Of a stretch of DNA of 64,000 nucleotides, positions 47,571 to 59,904 are shown one piece after another. Where the stretch lies: the NCBI GenBank assembly GCA_947247005.1, contig OX365953.1, positions 8,561,001-8,625,000 on the forward strand, written 5' to 3'. Every line of letters begins with the position of its first letter. The first letter of the stretch is position 1. This DNA comes from Spisula solida (taxonomy: Eukaryota; Mollusca; Bivalvia; Venerida; Mactridae). The translations under genes were made by a program, and so were the position numbers. The notes beneath the pieces were generated by a model, which did no database searches, was not told where the DNA came from, and was given only the letters and a program-made list of their open reading frames with translations.

Positions 47571-48835
47571 CACATAACTTTTGTATGTAGGCAGATGGCT
47601 AGGGGTTATTTGATGATGTCAGTAAAAGTGAAGGAGGATCCGACAAATGAATTATATACGTATGTTTGTGGTGTTTCGATGGTGGATGTATGAGCACACA
47701 AATGAAGCGTTTGTGTTTTAAGCAAATTGATTCGTCGGTAAAAAGACACTAGCTTACGGTAGAATAATAAATAAGCGATCTGTTTTGTCAAAACGTATTG
47801 AGCTTTTGTGTTTCAGTCGTATATTTTTGCTCGACTGTTTCTGATGGTTGCTAATTAAATCTCCATTTAGCATGTTCTGTAACCGTTTTTGTCAATATCG
47901 TTTCGCTTTTATTAATATGCAAAGGATGAATTTTCTGGAAAGGGTCAAGAAAAACAAGGGTAGGATTGTCTGCTCGCTATAGTTACTACAGCAGCAGTAA
48001 AGTACCGTGCAGCGGCTGTAGCAAGTCTCACCGTACTTCTATTCACAGTGTAGTTATCACTTATTATTACCTCCCTTTATGGTTGATTATGCGCGAAATT
48101 CAAAGTCCAAAGTGTATCATTCTATGCGGGGTGAGTATATAGGCTTGCTTGAAATATCCATTGTTGTGGATATGGAAATATCGTTCTATGTCTGACGTTT
48201 CTTGCGTAGGTGGCTAGGCGCTGTCGTCGTTTCTGTGTGGATTTAGATTGTCTGTGTGCTACAGTATTTAGACAGTATGAAACGGATGTTCGGATCAGAA
48301 GTATATCTATCGTATGAAATATTTGTAATAAATAGTCTTGCATAAGACTATATTGTGTTTCCAATAACAATTACTCCTATTTATCTGTCAGAATACACAC
48401 TTGTTTTCTGAAATATGATACAACTGTACGAAACAAACCCTATAGAAGCCAGATAGACAAATTTGTTCGGAATCCATTAGGTAAAAATACAACTGCATAA
48501 AACAAATCCTATACAAGCCAGATAGACATATTTTTTCGCAATCCAATTAGGTTATAAAGCCCACGAGACACAATCAGCCAACTAAGGTTCGAGAACAAAA
48601 ACAATTTCCTGTTCCATCCTATAACTAACTAATTATACTCAGATGTGCTAAACAAGATTATCATTATGTATTTTAAGATAACAAATATTAAACAGATTAC
48701 TCTTACATCCGATATATTCATATATTATTAGTGTTTTAATGATTGTCGTTCATTGTTTCGTGGATTGATTTTCGTTGGTTTCAAAAATAAATCTAAAAGA
48801 TAATAATATGTCTGATAGGAAAGTGTAAGCATTGG

Positions 48836-49577
48836 CAATTAGGCTATTTATAGTTCACGGGTATTTATATAGTGTACAATTTGTATACATGTAAACTGAT
48901 GGGTATATTCGAGGATTTAGTCAGCTAATGTTATGTTCATAGAATAAGCATTTACATATGGCAGTTATAATAGTCAGTTATTTACATGATATTGGTTAGT
49001 TGCCACGTGGTATCACAAAAAATAAGATAAGAACATGATTATTGGCCCGAAATGTCGATATTAGGTGTAGGCCGTTATGATTATGATTTTCCGCACGCTG
49101 GGCAAATCAGTTAGCTTTTAAACGTACGTTAGAGCAGACCTATGTTGTAGACAATGGAGTAGTTACCCAAGTCTCTGCGAGAGCAGACGTACGTATGAGT
49201 AGTAAAATCTAACCATGTGCGCTAGAAAAACAATATGTGGGACTATAATTATATAATGGACTGATCGCTGTTAGTTCATGATTTGTACGTCATGAATTGT
49301 ACGATATGTGATTGCAGAGAATAAACCATGAACTTGAAGTTGCAAGTTGTTATGGATATTTAGTTATATTAATTGATATCATATTTCAAAATTTGTGTGT
49401 GTACAAAAGAGCCCAGAAGCCTCACAAGCGAGTTGGCTTCGAAGGGACAAATAAGTAACATCCCATTTACAAGGAACCACACAATAGCATCGAGCTAACA
49501 AAAGTTACATATCATTGCATCATACATCTGTTGGCATATCATAACATGTCACATCAAACGTTACATAAACATTTAAG
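48836..49577. mobile_element. About 740-bp insertion in copy 2, possibly a solo LTR
   Basis: It splits a remnant of the dispersed repeat family: GATAGGAAAG before, CAGCACGCAACATATCCAGC after. It starts TGTAAGCATTGG and ends near GGCTTTCA, giving TG...CA ends, and contains TATA-like sequence near 49250 and AATAAA at 49321. No target duplication is clear, so the LTR reading is tentative. Confidence 0.35.
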
Positions 49578-50234
49578 GCTTTCACAGCACGCAACATATC
49601 CAGCCGATCACAGAAAACATAAATTATCAACCCCTCTCACATGTTCATGCATCCCCTGATTTGATTATACTGTAAATAGTATATAAGCGGTGAAAGGTTA
49701 ATCAAACGTAAGTACCCATTGATAACCTTGAACCAACCCCATTTTAAAAGGTTTTCGTTGACTGTAGTACATGTCGGTCTAAATCCTATTGGCTAACTCT
49801 AATGGCAATAGTGTACGGATTGTGCTCATTAAAACTGATAGCTCTTCTTGCTGTTGTGTTTGTATGCGTGTTTTGTTATTCTTAATCAGATGGCTCTTAA
49901 TCGAAATAAGCTGTTCTATGTTAGACGTCGAATAAAATACATTGTTGAAGAAGGAGGTGTGCTGTAAGAGATGACCGTTGCACTGTAGCTGTGTAACTCA
50001 TACATACTTTGTTATAATGTGTTCGTTCTGCAATCCATCAATTTATATTTAACAAATTGGGTCTGTTTAATTTAACGTTGATCATAGAGCTGTTTATACG
50101 AATGTGATTGATAAATTGATAAAGTTGAATTTAAACAAGGAAGTCTAGACATAACTTCTGACAAGATTACTCCTCATAAGAGATATATAAAAAAAACTAA
50201 ATTATATTTCATTGATTGGTTTCGTTCAAAACAT

Positions 50235-50520
50235 CCTTCTCAAGACATAACGACACTGGCACCAACTGTAATACGAGAATACAGATGACAAAATCAATGC
50301 ATTTTTTAAAATTTTCTACAGGTTTCAACTACATATTTTTGTATTTCAACAACCAAAACATGTATCTGTACCTTTTATATACAGCTTGCATAACTTAATC
50401 CCATTGGTAATAAAAAGCTCTCGGGTAATATCTTACTTATGTTGCTGCCTGAATCTAAGTATATTATTACCTTGTTATCATAGTACGGCGGCACACGAAC
50501 CTATAACCTTTATGAATGAA
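50235..50520. other. About 285-bp insertion in copy 2
   Basis: In copy 1 the sequence AAAACATCCTTGTACTAG then TATTACAAGG is continuous (38740-38766). In copy 2 the two halves are separated by AT-rich DNA containing a 60-codon open frame. No TIR or tail seen. Confidence 0.6.
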
Positions 50521-50756
50521 TATACTAATATTACAAGGTTATTGTGTTGAATATTTCAACTTTCGCGAGCAAATCGTTTAAAAGTTGTCCTTTCGATTAG
50601 TGTTTGTATTACACATCGAGCGTATTCGTGATATTCCTGCTTAAAAACACATATAACTGGTGTGATATAGACAAGAAATCAGCTGTTACATTGATGCTAA
50701 TAGAAGGTCGAGGATTCTCCGTACTGTACTTTTATGTGATTTGTAATGAATGGCAT

Positions 50757-53700
50757 TAGTCCGGTCAATTATGAAAAAGACCCGGCATTGGACTGTATAG
50801 TAAATATTTTTTGGTATTCTGTTAGGGAATATGTTGTTATTGAAGAATCTGAATGATGCCCAACTGGCACCATTGAGCATTTTGAAAAATTCAAGATGGC
50901 GTCCAAGATGGCCGCTAAAATTAGAAAAAATGCCATGGGTGCATGAAATAAGTTACAAATTGCTATTTTTGCTCATCAGTTGTACTTTAAATGTTTTAAC
51001 CATAAGTATTAATATATATTTATCATTATTCATTGATTCAGTTAATATAAGATGACATCCGGGACAGCTAAAATCAAAATGGCGGCTACGTTGGCCGCAA
51101 TAATTTCCCAAATTGGTAAATTGTATTAAAAATAATCTATTTTAATCCTATTTGTTTATATCAGTACTGTAATATGTAATTATTATTCAAAATTAAACTT
51201 TCTTTCATTTCGAAACTATTGACTTATTAGCTGATTCCAAATGGCACCCAAGATGGCGACCAAAACCAGTAAAATATGCCGATGACGCAAGAAGTAAGTT
51301 ACAAATTGCTATTTTTGCTGATTGGCAGTTCTTAAGATGTATTTGACGTATTTATTTATATCATTATCTATTGTTTGGGTCTATTTGCGATAACATCCAT
51401 GAAGGCTGAAATCAAAATGGCGGCTACAATGGCCGTCATAATTGACGAAGTGGCATATTTTCTTAAAAACCATTAATAATTGCTAATTATAATATTATTA
51501 GTACTGCAATATGTTGTACATACTCTAATTGAAACTTTAATTAAAAGCAATTGATCCGATAACTGATTCAAAATGGCATCCAAGATGGCTTCCAAACGTG
51601 AACGAAGTGGTTAACCATACAGTCATTGCCATTGGTCTGTTGGTAAATTTAGTGTAAATCATCAAGTATTCATTCTAAATAAACTAATTTATGTTGATCA
51701 ATTTTACAAAAATCAATGTACATGCTGTATAATACTGGACCCCGTGCAATTGTTAGGTAGCATTTAAAGTTCAACCAATCAGGTGTATTCTGTTCCCATC
51801 AAAATATGGGTTTTGTCCACATTCCAGTGAGTCACGGTTGTGTAATAATTAATGCCAAGACGAATCCAGATAGTTAAAAGGTAATAACTCGTAATTGTTC
51901 AAAACCCTGAAAAAAGAGTTTATCACTTTCATTGGTGATACAAATGTCATCACTAGTAAAGAAATGATCATTGATAACGAAGGTCTAGGCGAAAGAAAAC
52001 GGTATATTCTATGCTGCCATGTGATGTTCGTGTGTTAAGTTAATATTGAATGAAAAAGATTCCAACACCCAGGAATCTACGAGGCCACATGGAGATCATC
52101 TGATATGGTCGCTTTAAACCAAATACTATGTAGCGATCTCCAGAGGATGGGGAAGACCTCTGCATGACATAATAGTTTATATACGTGCAAAAATATGACC
52201 AGACCAGACCAGACCAGACCTGGTAATAATAATAGTAATACATGTAATCATAATAATAACGACTTTATCTATTGTGGATTACATATTTGACAGTTATAAA
52301 ATTACTTGCTAGAGTAAGGAACGACCATTCTTAGGTTCTCTTTAAGCTTTGCGCAACATCAACACGCCAGAGATAGAATGTAATAATAAAATTATTTCTA
52401 AAGATCAATTGGGATACAAGAAGAGGATGTACAAAACTTGGCTTGCTGATGAGATGATAAACATCAGACAGACTGTTGCAAACAAGGACCAGACATCTAA
52501 AACACCAAGTGTAATATAGAGAACTATGGGAAGAAGGTAAAGAAAGCGCCTGAATGAACATGAGGGTTGTGACAAATTGATTAATAAAAGAAGAGGTTAA
52601 GGATTACATGATGACGCTTGTCATAAAAGATCTTGTCAGAAGGAGAGAAAATGAACTATACATTGATCCTACCAGAAGTGATGCTACTTAGCGACCCATT
52701 ATTAGGCTGATTGCAAGAAAAGCCTCCATAATTAACCAAGATCAAGTGTTGAAAGCTCATACACCAACCTTAGCATAATTATAACTACAGCTGTCGCCAT
52801 TCGGCAGACTAATATACCACCGTCGGCAAAGGGCCACAATTCTGCTAAAATTCATTGCAGCGCAAATTCCGTTCTTCATGCACATCTATATGTTGAGGTT
52901 GTTCATCTGTAAAAGTTTGAGCGAAATCCTGCCAAAACTGTAGGAGATGTTGTAGTGATATGTGGGAGACATAATAATTTTTGCATAGTGAAAGGAATGC
53001 CGCATGGTCAAGGTGGTTTAGTTACTTCCAGGATTGGAGAGGAATACAACCTAGTTGTCACATGAAAGGATAATACGTATGTGACCGATAATAACATCAA
53101 TGTACTGAGTCAGAGATTTGAAATATGCTGAATATATCGGCCTAGTGTATCACACAGACTTTTAATGTGTACCGTTGACTAGTAGTAGTATATCTTCAGA
53201 TTGGATGTAGTGAACTGCAACATCTTCTGTACGTAGGTTGCTGACATCTCCCCACAGCTTTGCCTCGTGCTAAACAGTGTACATTGTCTTTACAACAAAA
53301 CCAAAGACAATGGTCATTGTCAAGGAGATAAAACAGTTGGCGATGCAACATTATGCGCAATGCTCTATTCATGCAAGATGCCTTGTGGATCATCAAAACA
53401 TTGATAATGGGACCTTCATCTTCTTGAGACGTGTTGGAACGGACAGGGGAGGATTTAAATTTGAAGATTATGATAGGTAAAGCTTGCAATGCTTCCAATA
53501 CATTTAAACCACAGTGGAACACCAGCAACAACTTGATCGAATCAGACATCAAGCTATTCATCTCAATGCCAAGACAATATAGTTGTATATTTCAAAGACC
53601 TGGTACCTTACTGAGCGGATACTGAAGACTCCACGTAGACAGATGATGGCTCTGCATGTATTCCTCAACCATAATGTCCAAGTAGAATTGAGAAAATATA

Positions 53701-55067
53701 CGACCAAGACATAATTAACTGTACGCCTTAACAGGGGATGAAGCAGAAATACACCGCCAACACCATACACGGACGAAAATGGCGTCAGTGTTGGCACAGG
53801 ACGAAGCATGAACACACAACCCCAACCATAAAACGACGAACATGGAAGGGATATGGCATCTACATTGTGAGAACAGTCTTACATCACTCACTAAGACCAG
53901 ATAATCCTACCAGATATTACCTGATGAACATTTCTTGTCGTAGCTTTCGTTTTGTGTGGCAAAAATTGCGACCCAGGTCCGAAAATGATTAAAGCTGTTA
54001 ACAATGCCTATTGCCAAACTACAGGAGAAGTGGATAAAATCAAGTGCAAATGTATATAAAATGTTGTTTGTAAAATAAACAAACGTGCAAATAAAACATA
54101 TATACATATACTAGTATTTACAATACCATATACATATACTAGTATACAAACCGACCAGTGGTCTAAGATATATAATTAGCTTGGTTTAAACTTTCATGTT
54201 TGACATCAATCTTGGAAGCCAATTTAAATAAGCTAAACATAAAGTGTTTTCAATTGTAGTTTTATTAGATCATTTATTACCTATAGCAGTACTAAGTCTT
54301 ATATTAAAAATTAACAATTTCTATTACGTTACATGCTTTGAATGCTAATTTTCAGTTTGACATATGTGGCAGCCATTTTTGCCGCCATTTTGATTTCAGT
54401 CGTCATTGATGCCATCTAAAATTGGCTTAATCAATAAATAATGATATATTTATGCAGTGTATTACAGAAGTAATTATGTTTGAGACACTTACACTACAAT
54501 CAATCATCAAAATATCAATATTTAACTTCTTAATGATCCACTAACATATTGTTTTTATTATGGCGGCCATCTTGGACGCCATTTGGAATCAGCTAATGGG
54601 TCAACTGTTTTGAATTGAAGTTTTCTTTGAGTTTTTATCATATATTACACTACTGGTACATTTTTGTACACATATAATTAAAACAATTGAGTTTTAGTAC
54701 AATTTGGCAATTATGACGGCCATTATAGCCGTGATTTGGATTCCAGCTGCCATGGGTGCCATCTAAGATTCACTAAATCAATAACTAATGATAAATTTAT
54801 ATTAATGATAATGTTTTTAACATTTAAAATACAATCAACCTGCCAAAATAGCAATTTGTAACTTATTTCTAGTACCACAGGCATTTTTTATAATTTTAGC
54901 GGCCATCTTGGACGCCATCTTGCATTTCTCAAAATGCTCAATGATGCAAGCTGGGCATCATTCAGATTCTTCAATAACAACATATTCCCTAACAGAATAC
55001 CAAAAAATATTTACTATACAGTCCAATGCCGGGTCTTACCTAATTATCCCATTTATAGACCGGACTA
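50757..55067. mobile_element. 4.3-kb long-TIR transposon-like element
   Basis: Starts TAGTCCGGTC and ends GACCGGACTA, with CAT on both sides (50754-50756 and 55068-55070). The arms, about 850 bp (50757-51605 and 54190-55067), are clear reverse complements: ACCCGGCATTGGACTGTATA, GAATCTGAATGATGCCCA, AAGTTACAAATTGCTATTTT. Within each arm the words AAGATGGCG, ATGGCGGC or their complements occur five times at spacings of roughly 155-190 bp, so the arms are built from related sub-blocks. The interior of about 2.6 kb has broken coding-like segments but no recognisable transposase. The superfamily cannot be assigned from sequence alone. Confidence 0.85.
52600..53483 (+). pseudogene. Broken coding-like remnant in 4.3-kb element
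   Basis: Plus-strand frames with protein-like composition but with stops. 52609-52777 reads through KDLVRRRENELYIDP and, past a TAG, RPIIRLIARKASI. 53277-53483 includes TKPKTMVIVKEIKQLA and NIDNGTFIFLRRVG. I recognise no family. They may be fragments of a transposase or a captured gene. Evidence is only composition and location inside the element. Confidence 0.25.
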
Positions 55068-55074
55068 CATTGGT

Positions 55075-55590
55075 TGTTCACTGTTACATAAAATACATAC
55101 ACAATTAAATTAAAGCAACCATTTAAAATCAAACGATAGTTAACTCCGTTATGTAACTCAGCGCAATCTATCACACTACACACACTCGTACAATATTCAA
55201 TGTTCACAGTGTCTGAATATTTAGAGCATTTAAATATAAATTTATATAATGCTGTGCTATGTTTAATCATGACCAATGGCAAGGTCCTTCAAGTAACAAA
55301 AACGATAGGTCGTTTTGTGTTCGTTTATTATAGATCTGAATCTATTACTTTATTATTCGTTTTTTATCTGTCTAATAATGACGATGACGAGAACAATATT
55401 CACGGTTTTAAACATCGCAATATTAACGTTTAATTTATATAATATATATAAGGAATTTACAATGTACCACGATGGCGACCGACGTAACCTCACTAAGTAA
55501 GTATATTTGTGGAACAATATTTATACTGCATGACTCACTGATGTCGTATGGTGTCGGCAAACTGGGGAATCGTGTCCTTTGTTTAATCAA
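55075..55590. other. No gene seen
   Basis: AT-rich DNA. Short frames on both strands (55040-55500) have no recognisable features. Confidence 0.45.
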
Positions 55591-55596
55591 ACCTGT

Positions 55597-55785
55597 CTGC
55601 GATGTCTGTGAATATTTTTATCCACGTAACTGAAAGTATATTAAAACCGCAATATATACAGAAAACAACAACAAAGACAATATAGTCCACGGTATCTGTG
55701 AATATCATTTTTTTCAGGTAATTGAAAAACATCTGACAACCGCAATGTATATAGAAAACATAATACATGTAACGAGAGCAAATGT
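55597..55785. repeat. Two-copy tandem repeat, about 100 bp units
   Basis: TCTGTGAATATTTTTATCCA...AAAACCGCAATATATACAG is followed by TCTGTGAATATCATTTTTTT...ACAACCGCAATGTATATAG, each ending GAAAACA. Divergent, so probably old. Confidence 0.7.
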
Positions 55786-55969
55786 TAGCCAAGTAACATG
55801 TTGAACTTTACTAAGAAAATTAAAAACAAATCAGTAATATATCCGCTCGCAATATGTCTGAAATCTATAATTAGCTGAAATGATGTCCACTAATTCCTCT
55901 AATTTGTGTTCTGTCACGTCAGAGCAATTTGTACTGTAAACGTTTCATTTGGAATGACTTGATTTTTGT

Positions 55970-56512
55970 TTGCCATTTGCACAGCATCCAAAAAATGATT
56001 GATGTAACGTTGTCAATAGTTTTATGACCAAACCTATAGCTATAAAAATAAAAGTTATGCCATTGATAAAGTGTATTTGGTGTACGATTCTCTGGCTGAA
56101 TATTAGGACCCGATAACTTTAATGTTAATGACCATAGGAACAAATACTGGTTATCAAAATATTTACTGTACCCTTCTGAACATTTTAAATATATATATAT
56201 TACTTGTCGTGAGCACATTGTCTAAAACAGCCTAAAACTAGAACCATTGCGGTAAAATTATCCCTGCAACTTTCTCTCTATATCGCACTATGACATATGA
56301 ACGGGTAGTATGATAGTATGATAGTACGTATTCGCCGTTTGAACAACATCCAATATGTTTGATGTAACGTTGACAAAATGTTTTATTACGATATCTACAC
56401 GTAGTTATATAAAAGGAGATTGCTTGCATTAATAAAGTGCGTTTCGTTTATATATCTCTGGAGACATATAGGAACCAGATAATATTGATGTTTATGGCCA
56501 GTGAATAAAACA
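55970..56512. repeat. Two-copy degenerate repeat, about 363 bp spacing
   Basis: Around 55980-56150 and 56333-56512 the same order recurs: ACA(A/G)CATCCAA, TTGATGTAACGTTG, TTTTAT, GCATTAATAAAGTG or CCATTGATAAAGTG, TCTCTGG, TAGGA(A/C)CC, TTAATG or TGATGTT, then ATGACCATAGGAAC or ATGGCCAGTG. Strongly diverged. Confidence 0.55.
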
Positions 56513-58670
56513 CAGCAGCGTGTAAAGTTAGCAGTCGGTCCCTTCAAAATCGCTCTACAGATATTATTATACTTAAAGAATGGCAATGCATTCCGAATGC
56601 CGTAACAAGTGCTAAATAAAATATCAAATTAGCTTACTAATATGAACCCCATCCAATCGGCGATCAGAATACTTTCCTGATTTTAAGGGACATATTCGTT
56701 ATTTACTTCAATAAGTTTGATATCTAGTGCATCTTCAGCTCCATTCGTTGTCGTCAATTTCAAATTCCTGTGTTCTTACGAAACTTTTTTCAAATTTTGT
56801 ATCTGAAATATATAACAATTTCAACATTTTGACCACTTTTCCCAGCTATCATGTCAGTCTCCAGTCTGGTAGTCAGTCGGTAATCATTATATAACAATTT
56901 GGCGGCTCACATTAGATCAGGCAGGTTCCATAACTAATTAACCAGAAGGGTGTGTTATAGCGTCATAATACCGTCATTCGACAAAGATTCTTACTCCCTA
57001 AGGACAAGGACTCCGCACAGAATGTGGTCACTTTTTCTTATTCCTAATTATACTCATTGCACAGAAGCCATTTGTTTATTATTGAAGTAACGCCAATATT
57101 ACTACATCATAATGGTTCTCTAAGGAGGTACTACATGTAATTACGGTGACAACGTCTCGCTCATGACCAAAGTTATACATCACCACTGGACTTATGTGTC
57201 GAAACCGTCTAGTAAAATATATTTATTACATCAAAACAGACGACCAAAGCACATGCCACTTATTTTGGTACGTAAAAAGCTTAACAAAGTTACATATCTG
57301 TAATAGATCAATTACACATGAGCCGAACCAGACTCCCGAGGGTAACTTAGTCGGCCAACATATGATACGTTTTATTATATATACTTGAGAAGCATTATTA
57401 AAAAGTGTTGTGTAATATTTCAGCTGCTTCGTTAGCAAGTGTCCATCTAGCTAGCAATAGTCACTTACCAAGGTCACGGGGTATATAAAAGAGTCATGTT
57501 GAGTTGTAAAGTCTCCCAAAAAGTCATACAGTGATTAGGTTTATACGCTGTGCGAACAACCTATCTCAAAGGCGTATAGAAACGATCAATTTCGATCTCT
57601 TCAGAACCTTGACCTCATGTATAAATATTCATAAGATGACTTCACAGTACTGAAAAGGTATGTACAGAGTATTTTGTGTTATAACTCATGACAAATATCA
57701 AATATGGAGATATACTCGTACAGTGGTTTAGTGATAAATATGACTTCATACTATATATGTAAATATTAAACAAACTCAAAACGGCTTAAGTTTTGGTCAC
57801 GATAAAAACTTCAAAGACCTTGACATTGATATTATCAAAACATTCGTCAGCATAATACGGTTAAGATATACCTTTAGACAATCTAAAGAGATTTTTTTGT
57901 TTCTTAGCTTTGTATTGCAATTTATTGCGCTGATGTTATGTAACGGGGTTAATTAGTAGCGGCATTTGGTGCTGTAAACTTTCATGTATTTTATGTAACG
58001 TTAAAACCTCAAAGGCATTTAATCACAAGGCATAATTACATTGTATACCACATGCGGTAAATTGCTTATGCAACCTTTACCATTGAAATTTATTTCAGAT
58101 GATTATAAAATTTAATATTAATACCTGAAATGTTTTATGATGATTAAAATTGCGTCATAAAAGCTGTAAAAATGCCGACACATGGTGCTAGTTATGACAG
58201 TTAAGAAACTAGAAATCTAATATACTGCATCTAACGCCTTTAATATCTGATGCTAAAGTGTTTTGCAACATATTGTATTCATGTATATTAATTTATTTAT
58301 TAAATACAGTTTTTTCAGAAAAATAAAAGCCTTGACATCTAGAAACTGTAAAAAACATTGACACGACAATTCTATATACGACCCACTACAATTATAGAAT
58401 AAGAATATCCAACAAAATCACGTTCAATTTTGCAGCTGCTGGAAGATAATATTACAAACACGTGAAGCTAACGGCTAACAAACGCAAGCCATGATTTTCT
58501 AAACCTTAATGCCCATGAGCGTTTAATTGACATTTGAAACTATTTAATATTTAAGTGAAGAGTGTGTAGACTAATTAACCTTCAAAGTCAAAGATAAAAA
58601 CCCTGTTAACAAAGGTGTAAATAGTTTCAATTGATAATATATCAAATACAGCCGTGATTATCATGATATC
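56513..58670. other. 2.2 kb without supported features
   Basis: AT-rich DNA. Overlapping frames at 57194-57438 on both strands are chance-like. No repeats recognised. Confidence 0.5.
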
Positions 58671-58860
58671 ATATGTAAGGCGGCCAGATGGTTGTGTGGG
58701 GAACGCTTCTGATTATGGCATATGTAAGGAGCTGCATGTGGTTATGTAGGTAACACTTCTGATTATCGAGAAGCCTCAGGTTCGAATCTCGGCGGGATAC
58801 TTGCCCATTTACGAAGCGCATGTAAGTGTACCCTGTCCCTATAGAGATGGCAACCCAGAG
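58671..58860 (+). mobile_element. tRNA-derived SINE with duplicated head
   Basis: CAGGTTCGAATCTCGG (58769) is a strong Pol III B box. CTTCT...AGAAG just before it forms an anticodon-like stem. The head segment CATATGTAAGG...AACGCTTCTGATTATGG (58671-58719) is repeated as CATATGTAAGG...AACACTTCTGATTATCG (58720-58766), giving two A-box-like regions. No mature tRNA can be folded, so this is a retroposon, not a tRNA gene. The tail beyond 58860 is unclear. Confidence 0.65.
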
Positions 58861-59904
58861 AAAGTATTGGAGCTATACACTAGGAACGTTACATAACTAA
58901 CGAAAGAGCATGTTCTAAAACAGCTAGCGTATCATTTATCACTTAACTGGTATTGTTTGGAAGTAAGAAGGTCATTAGCCGATCCTGTCTTATACACATT
59001 CTGAGTGTCTTTAAGTGGTTTACAATCACTGTAATGGGCCTAGCAGATTAATCATCCGTACTAAAAGATTTGTTTGAAAATAATATTTAATACACGTTCT
59101 TGAAACTAGTTCACAATTTTACACATGAGAACTAAACTACGCACTATGTATACTCAAAGAGGTTACCGTGTACTTCACGTGATTCAAGCCAGTGCATGGC
59201 CTTTAATGCTACAATTAATAATCCAAATTCAAATTTTATACTTGCAACGTGATTAATTTGCTTTTGTATTCATTCGTGAAAGCCCGGCCATTTCCATTTT
59301 TCCGGTAACATACACTATGAGACGCCATGACATTAAGGAATATCGCAATATAATGATGCGTTTCTATATAAGGATAGCATCATCAGCATGCCAGCAACTG
59401 GTATAAACAACCTTTCACAGGATCTAATAGGAAATGAGCATGTTTGCAAAAAAATAAGAATAGGCATTTTTTCTTTATTTTACGTAGGCAATCACTTCTC
59501 TGTGGCCATGTTCATTGCGTGATTACATATTACTACATGGATTATTATAAACTTGGAAGCAAATCCATGTTGTAACTATATAATAACAACTCATTCCTTA
59601 TGACTTATTATATCCATCGCGACGAGGCTATGATAGAAAAGACGCCAGTATTCCATCTTATTAATTACGCTTAATAACGCTTAGCGTCAAACAATTGGAA
59701 CACAGGTATCAATGTTTTTTCTCGTCTTCGATATGGTGTGGTGGACATCCCAAACTAGAAGTGGATGCTCTATGAACAATCTAATAAACAATCGAGGCGG
59801 TTGAAAATAAGGAAACACTCTTACATTGTCAATGATGCCACCAACCACCTAACGTCACGAAGAAAATACTGTTGTGGACAGACAGACAGCCACACCGAAA
59901 CGGA
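58861..59904. other. No gene seen
   Basis: AT-rich DNA. A small inverted word at 59665-59690 (CGCTTAATAACGCTTAGCG) is the only structure noted. Confidence 0.45.

Larger units (their letters stand above)
38950..50719 (+). repeat. Tandem segmental duplication, copy 2 (expanded to about 11.8 kb)
   Basis: Second copy of 31309-38949, enlarged by insertions at 41913-42054, about 42144-44068, about 45160-48260, 48836-49577 and about 50235-50520. A local 60-70 bp tandem duplication (CAAACCCTATAGAAGCCAG and CAAATCCTATACAAGCCAG) at about 48418-48550 is single in copy 1. It ends GAAGGTCGAGGATTCTC at 50719. No intact gene. Confidence 0.92.

Noticed and set aside
53196..53561. 121-codon minus-strand frame
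   Set aside because: It is antisense to the better coding-like plus-strand remnant inside the long-armed element, so most likely a shadow.
58740..58800. Functional tRNA gene
   Set aside because: B box and an anticodon-like stem are present, but no acceptor stem or proper D arm can be formed; a SINE head fits better.
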